Assembly: GCA_037974665.1 (NCBI GenBank)
Contig: CM075778.1
Span: 9,909,001-9,973,000 of the forward strand
DNA from: Ehretia macrophylla
Taxonomy: Eukaryota > Streptophyta > Magnoliopsida > Boraginales > Ehretiaceae
Direction: 5' to 3'
Length of the DNA stretch: 64,000 bases
This document shows, one piece after another, positions 60,201-64,000 of this stretch. Under the pieces are notes generated by a model. That model had not been told where the DNA came from and did not search any database. It saw nothing but the letters and a program-made list of their open reading frames with translations. The position numbers and the translations under genes are program-made. Every line of letters starts with the position of its first letter. Position 1 is the first letter of the stretch.

Positions 60201-60292
60201 TAAATTTTTACGTGTTCAGGTGAAATTTAAAATTTAACCCTATACGTAAATTTTTACGTGTTCAGGTGAAATTTAAAATTTAACCCTATACG
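60201..60292 (+). repeat. 46-bp perfect tandem duplication
   Basis: Units 60201-60246 and 60247-60292 are identical, starting TAAATTTTTACGTGTTCAGG and ending CCCTATACG. Confidence 0.9.
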
Positions 60293-60355
60293 TAAATAAT
60301 TTAATTTTTTAAATAGGTGAAGACGAAACTTTAACTTAAGAGCCTTTAGTAATTT

Positions 60356-60467
60356 TTTTTTTTATTCAAGGAATGCCTAAAGCGGCAACGAAACGAGCGA
60401 AATTTGAACTCGTAACTTCTCATATACAACGAGTAACTTTATCACTAGACCAAAGCCCTAGTGGCAG
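60356..60467 (-). mobile_element. tRNA-derived SINE, 112 bp, with target duplication
   Basis: AGCCTTTAGTAATTT (60341-60355) and AGCATTTAGTAATTT (60468-60482) flank the element, differing at one base. On -, it opens with GCCACTAGGGCTTTGGTC, has the A-box-like TGGTCTAGTGA, then a B-box-like GAGTTCAAATT about 30 bases later, and ends in an A-run (the T-run at about 60352-60363 on +). All parts of a short plant SINE are present. Confidence 0.75.
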
Positions 60468-60835
60468 AGCATTTAGTAATTTGGGTTTTGATACAATATT
60501 AAGTATCATATCATCTTAAAATTTAAACTACATAATAGGAGTTTTAATATTTATTTCATAAAAAAATCTTACATAAGGCTAACTGTCATCCGACTATAAC
60601 ACAATCAATAAGTCCCACATAATGTAAAATCTACCTATGACTAAGAGAGCCCGATAACTATTGATCTGATGGGAGACTTTCCCCTTTCTATCATAAGATC
60701 TTTCACGTATTCTTGTGATATAACTTCAAGAAAATACTTGATTGGCACTGTTTAATTCTGAAATATGAATGCCAATTTTAGGACAATTATGCACCAACAG
60801 ATTCCTATTCAAGTCAGAGAAAAAAAAATCCCATG

Positions 60836-61291
60836 CAAGATTGAATTATGATGCCTCTTTGCCACTAGAACCTTGGTCCAGTTATAATGTTATTTGTTGT
60901 TATGCGAGAAATTGTGAGCTCGAGTCTTGTTGTTATGTATGATGCTCTTTTGTGGGTATTAGTGTAAATGCTGGGGGAAGAGTTGTTTTGCAAAGATTGA
61001 AAATTCATTAACGGCAAAAGCTTGGCACATCTATTGCATAAGCGCGGCCCAAGCTGAGGCAATTGCATTAAGATGTGCTTGTCATCTGGCCTATGAACAT
61101 TGCTACTCTTATATTTGCAGAAAATCTGATGCTGCTGAAGTGATTGAAGTTGTTTCTTCTTCAATAGCTATAATCAATTAAAGAATTGACAATATATTGA
61201 CATATCCTAAGCACTTCCTCTCACCATAATCCTTTTCAAGCTTTAGACATGTTAATATAAAAGCTAACAAGGTAGCTAATGGAATTGCCTA
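60836..61291 (+). pseudogene. Orphan RNase H (RVT_3) fragment of LINE type
   Basis: Scraps in shifting frames match the C-terminal RNase H of plant LINEs: LNYDAS at about 60839, then AQAEAIALRCACHLAYEH at about 61049, then HVNIKANKVANGIA at about 61249. Stops and frame changes lie between them, so it is dead. The same domain occurs in the LINE at 3540-3960, but no reverse transcriptase is seen here. It could be a heavily 5'-truncated LINE copy; a decayed single-domain host RNase H-like gene is the alternative. Confidence 0.6.
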
Positions 61292-62780
61292 TAATGTAAG
61301 ATATAATTTTGATAAGATAATAAATGGTATGAAACTTGTCGAGTTGGAGATTAAGTTGCTAATTTCTGAAATAGAACAAAAACAAAGTGTAGGTTCATTC
61401 CGGGGAAAGGCTCCGACCCTCAAGTTAAAATCAAGTTAGAAGGTCAGGAAATATAAAAACTGTGTAGTAAAAGTGGAAGGAATCAATAACTTACATGGAA
61501 AGTGGGCATCCTACTAATACTATTTCTGGGAAAGGGCCTCCAAATTTTCTAGGAATGAGAGAGTGATCTCAAATTTCTGTTAATGTGGTTCCTTAAGGAA
61601 TATTTTATCCCCCCTTCCCCAAGTATCACGATTCTCTCACAATGGGGACAGCCGTACAACACAGAATAATTGTGGGATGCACGGTAGAACTATCTTGAGC
61701 TCGAGAAACTATTTAACCTTGGAAAATCATGGTAGATTATCATCTTACGCACTCAATCCCTGACTATCTTCCTAAGGGAGGCTATTTAGGTCTTTTAGTT
61801 CTCTGGTCGATCTTTCGCCCATATCAAATTCTTTGCTCATTGATTGGGATTCTCCAATTCAACACTACCCCCTAAAGGAGTTCCCAAAGTTGGAAGTCCT
61901 GAAATTTGGTTTATGGCTCCCTTAAGTCTAGAGAATGAGATTTGGTTCCGTATTTAAATTAAAAGCCTCAATTAAAAAATATTAAATGAAACTAATAGTA
62001 AAAAAATGATATAATCATTGAAAAATTTTCAATTAGAAAAAGTAAAATAATATCATTAATTATAAACAATATTAATATTAGCAGTGATTATTGAAACATA
62101 ACGGACAACAATTACAAAATAAAACTATTTAAATAATATTATTGCTAATATAGAGAGTGTTATTGAAATGAAACTGAAATTGAAAGTCCCTATAAATAAA
62201 AAGCTACTCATTTCACTCCCTATTATAGGGAAAAAAAATATAGAGATTGCATCTCCTTGGCCTCCAAAATTTGCTTGTACTTTGTCATTGATTAATTAGG
62301 CTGTTTGGTAAAATTAAAGAAAGTATTTACCATAGCAGAATGGGTCGTTAGTAAAGTTGCAAACTGTGGAATAGACTACTTATTATAATGCTACTATGAT
62401 CTGGGAGTTTATTAATACTGTGATACCTCATAATGTTTTGAGAAATTTAACAATTGTAAATTATTGATATAATTACGATAAAATAAAGTGAAGAGTTACA
62501 CATCGGGAATCTGTTTTTCTTATTTTCCTATTTTCCTTTATGTCTGTTTTCATCATAACTATATTAACAAATTACACACGTTATAATATTACGAGAGAAT
62601 GTTTACTCAAAAGTTTCAACGACTTAGATAACACATATTGGCCAGAGCATACAATGGCGCATGTACATGGGCATCTGATAACACACTCCTAAACTGCAAT
62701 TTTCACTTGAAACAGGAGAAAATTTTGTAGCAAGTGAACTCAAATGCAGAACAAACATCAGGAAATAAATTATGTTTATA
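61292..62780. other. Spacer without recognised features
   Basis: It includes a patch of more mixed composition at about 61390-61930 with no family match that I recognise, then AT-rich DNA. The final bases before 63098 are probably the 3' UTR of the IQD gene. Confidence 0.45.
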
Positions 62781-63098
62781 CCAATGTATCACGTTCATTC
62801 ACTAATCTCTTTGCTCTCCTCCTCCTGCTAATGCGAATATCTCATTCTTGGTTCTTAAAGATACGTCTCCTGCCCCTGTTATGTTAGCGTCTCTAATCTC
62901 ATCTATTGGTTGGAGAGACATCACATTCAAGTAGAGCAGAGAAGAGAGGAAGAAAAACGAAATTAATAGCACGAATTTTAAAACATGTATAGAGATGTTC
63001 ATATCTACATGAAACAGATGAAGGCAATCCAAACTCAAAAGACAACAAGCTGTTGAAATTACTGGAGCTAACATTGTAATCAGTGTGTTTTAGTCATG

Positions 63099-63953
63099 TC
63101 AACATTTACTCCAATCACAATGCTTTGGAGGGTAAAAATCCTTGCACAAATCGCCCGAGTAAAGATCGCAATCAGCACTCCTCCTGGCTCCTCTAGAAAG
63201 TGGACTAGGTCTCCTATATGTTGGTAGATTCTCTACTGAATGCCTCTGCATAGTATGAGACGATGGATCATTGGACGCTTTCTGTTTAGCCTTCATTGAC
63301 TGTGTAAGGTTCATGTAGCTTCTTGGTTTATTGCTGAGTCCCTCTGCTAAGGAATTGCTTGATCCGGGAGTTTCAGATGTCGATATAGATGAACTCGATG
63401 TTGAGCTCTCCTCGAAAAGAGATTCAGAAAACGGATAACAAGAGGAGTGAGTAATATTACCACTCATTGGAGGTTTTGAAGATATCCTTGTAGAGATGTT
63501 ATTCCTTCTGATTCTCACTGGATCATATTTTGATGAATCTGAAGGAAAATCACGCATTTCATCTTCTTCATATCTCAAAGAAGTTGGAGTTGTTTCCAAA
63601 TTACCAGTATGGAATTCTTCCATCAGCCGGCTCTCCCATGGCTTCGTCGCCATCCAACTTTCCAACCAGTTTAATCCTGAATTGTTCTTATCTACCTTAC
63701 CGGGGACCGTTTCCATGGCTTTTCTTGTATACGAGTCGCCATTTGTTTTCGGCTGCTGTAAAATGAAAATGCTGACTCTATTAGCATAAAGAAATGGAAA
63801 TGAAAAGTATTTTTCTTTTCTCTGGCTTCATGTCCATACCTGCTGAGAAAGGGCATACGCGATTGCCCTCTCCCTCTTGATAACTCCTTCTTGCTTCATT
63901 TGTATCTTCGATCTTACATCTTCCACAGTTCCACGACTGTCACACCACCCATT
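63099..63953 (-). CDS. IQD family (IQ67-domain) protein, last two exons; 5' part outside the window
   Basis: IQD proteins bind calmodulin and act as scaffolds on microtubules and the plasma membrane. Two exons are visible on -: 63953-63840 (114 bases) and 63755-63099 (657 bases, stop TGA at 63101-63099). The first reads NGWCDSRGTVEDVRSK and on to IKRERAIAYALSQQ, the conserved stretch after the IQ67 domain. The second reads NWLESWMATKPWESRLMEEF, another IQD hallmark, then a Ser-rich basic region and the C-terminal DUF4005 motif SYMNLTQSMKAKQKA. It ends DWSKC. The IQ motifs and the start lie upstream, beyond 64000. The intron is 84 bases. The subgroup cannot be settled from this half. Confidence 0.9.
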
Positions 63954-64000
63954 CTACAATGCCAAGAGACATTTATAATTAATCACATGTATAAATGTCG

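Noticed and set aside
62802-63074. 90-codon open frame on - after the IQD stop
   Set aside because: It lies in the probable 3' UTR of the IQD gene, shows no conserved motif and could be a hydrophobic chance frame.

Overview
This is nuclear DNA of a dicot plant. The genes are AT-rich and intron-rich with GT-AG introns. The protein families are plant ones (R2R3-MYB, IQD, the plant SurE paralogue), and the repeats are typical of plants (L1-type LINE, tRNA-derived SINEs, Mutator-like MITEs, CACTA, Ty1/copia and Ty3/gypsy LTRs, a TRIM). I cannot name the species. All exon maps and family calls come from reading the sequence; no database was searched.

Left third (1-24 kb), the gene-bearing part. 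A decayed LINE fills 1-4097, followed by two foldback MITEs. A complete ten-exon gene for a SurE-like acid phosphatase/nucleotidase runs on + (5705-10481). A three-exon gene for mitochondrial ribosomal protein bL34m follows on + (15380-18930). A three-exon R2R3-MYB gene, best matched to MYB26 (MALE STERILE35 type), lies convergently on - (21732-23529). The bL34m/MYB26 pairing appears to match neighbouring loci in Arabidopsis. The spacers hold several SINE-like insertions, a fresh 263-bp tandem duplication and a C-rich tract able to form a G-quadruplex on the - strand.

Middle (24-58 kb), without host genes that I can recognise. Its core is one old Ty1/copia fossil on - (about 36.2-53.5 kb). 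It has been opened by at least four later insertions, some of which carry further insertions: a gypsy-type LTR; a Mutator-type MITE holding a solo gypsy-type LTR; a second Ty1/copia element holding a gypsy-type LTR that itself holds a copia-type LTR; and a small TTA-flanked DNA element. A CACTA remnant abuts it on the left. Two copies of one long LTR-like repeat lie at about 28.7-30.2 and 54.7-56.7 kb, the second cut by a TRIM. Target-site duplications make most of the order of events readable.

Right end (58-64 kb). This holds a quiet spacer with a SINE and an orphan LINE-type RNase H fragment, then the last two exons of an IQD (calmodulin-binding scaffold) gene on -, whose upstream part is outside the window.

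The host genes look unrelated in function (a phosphatase, mitochondrial translation, an anther-wall transcription factor and a cytoskeleton-linked calmodulin-binding protein). I found no gene cluster or new defence-like system. The most informative structure is the nested repeat stack.
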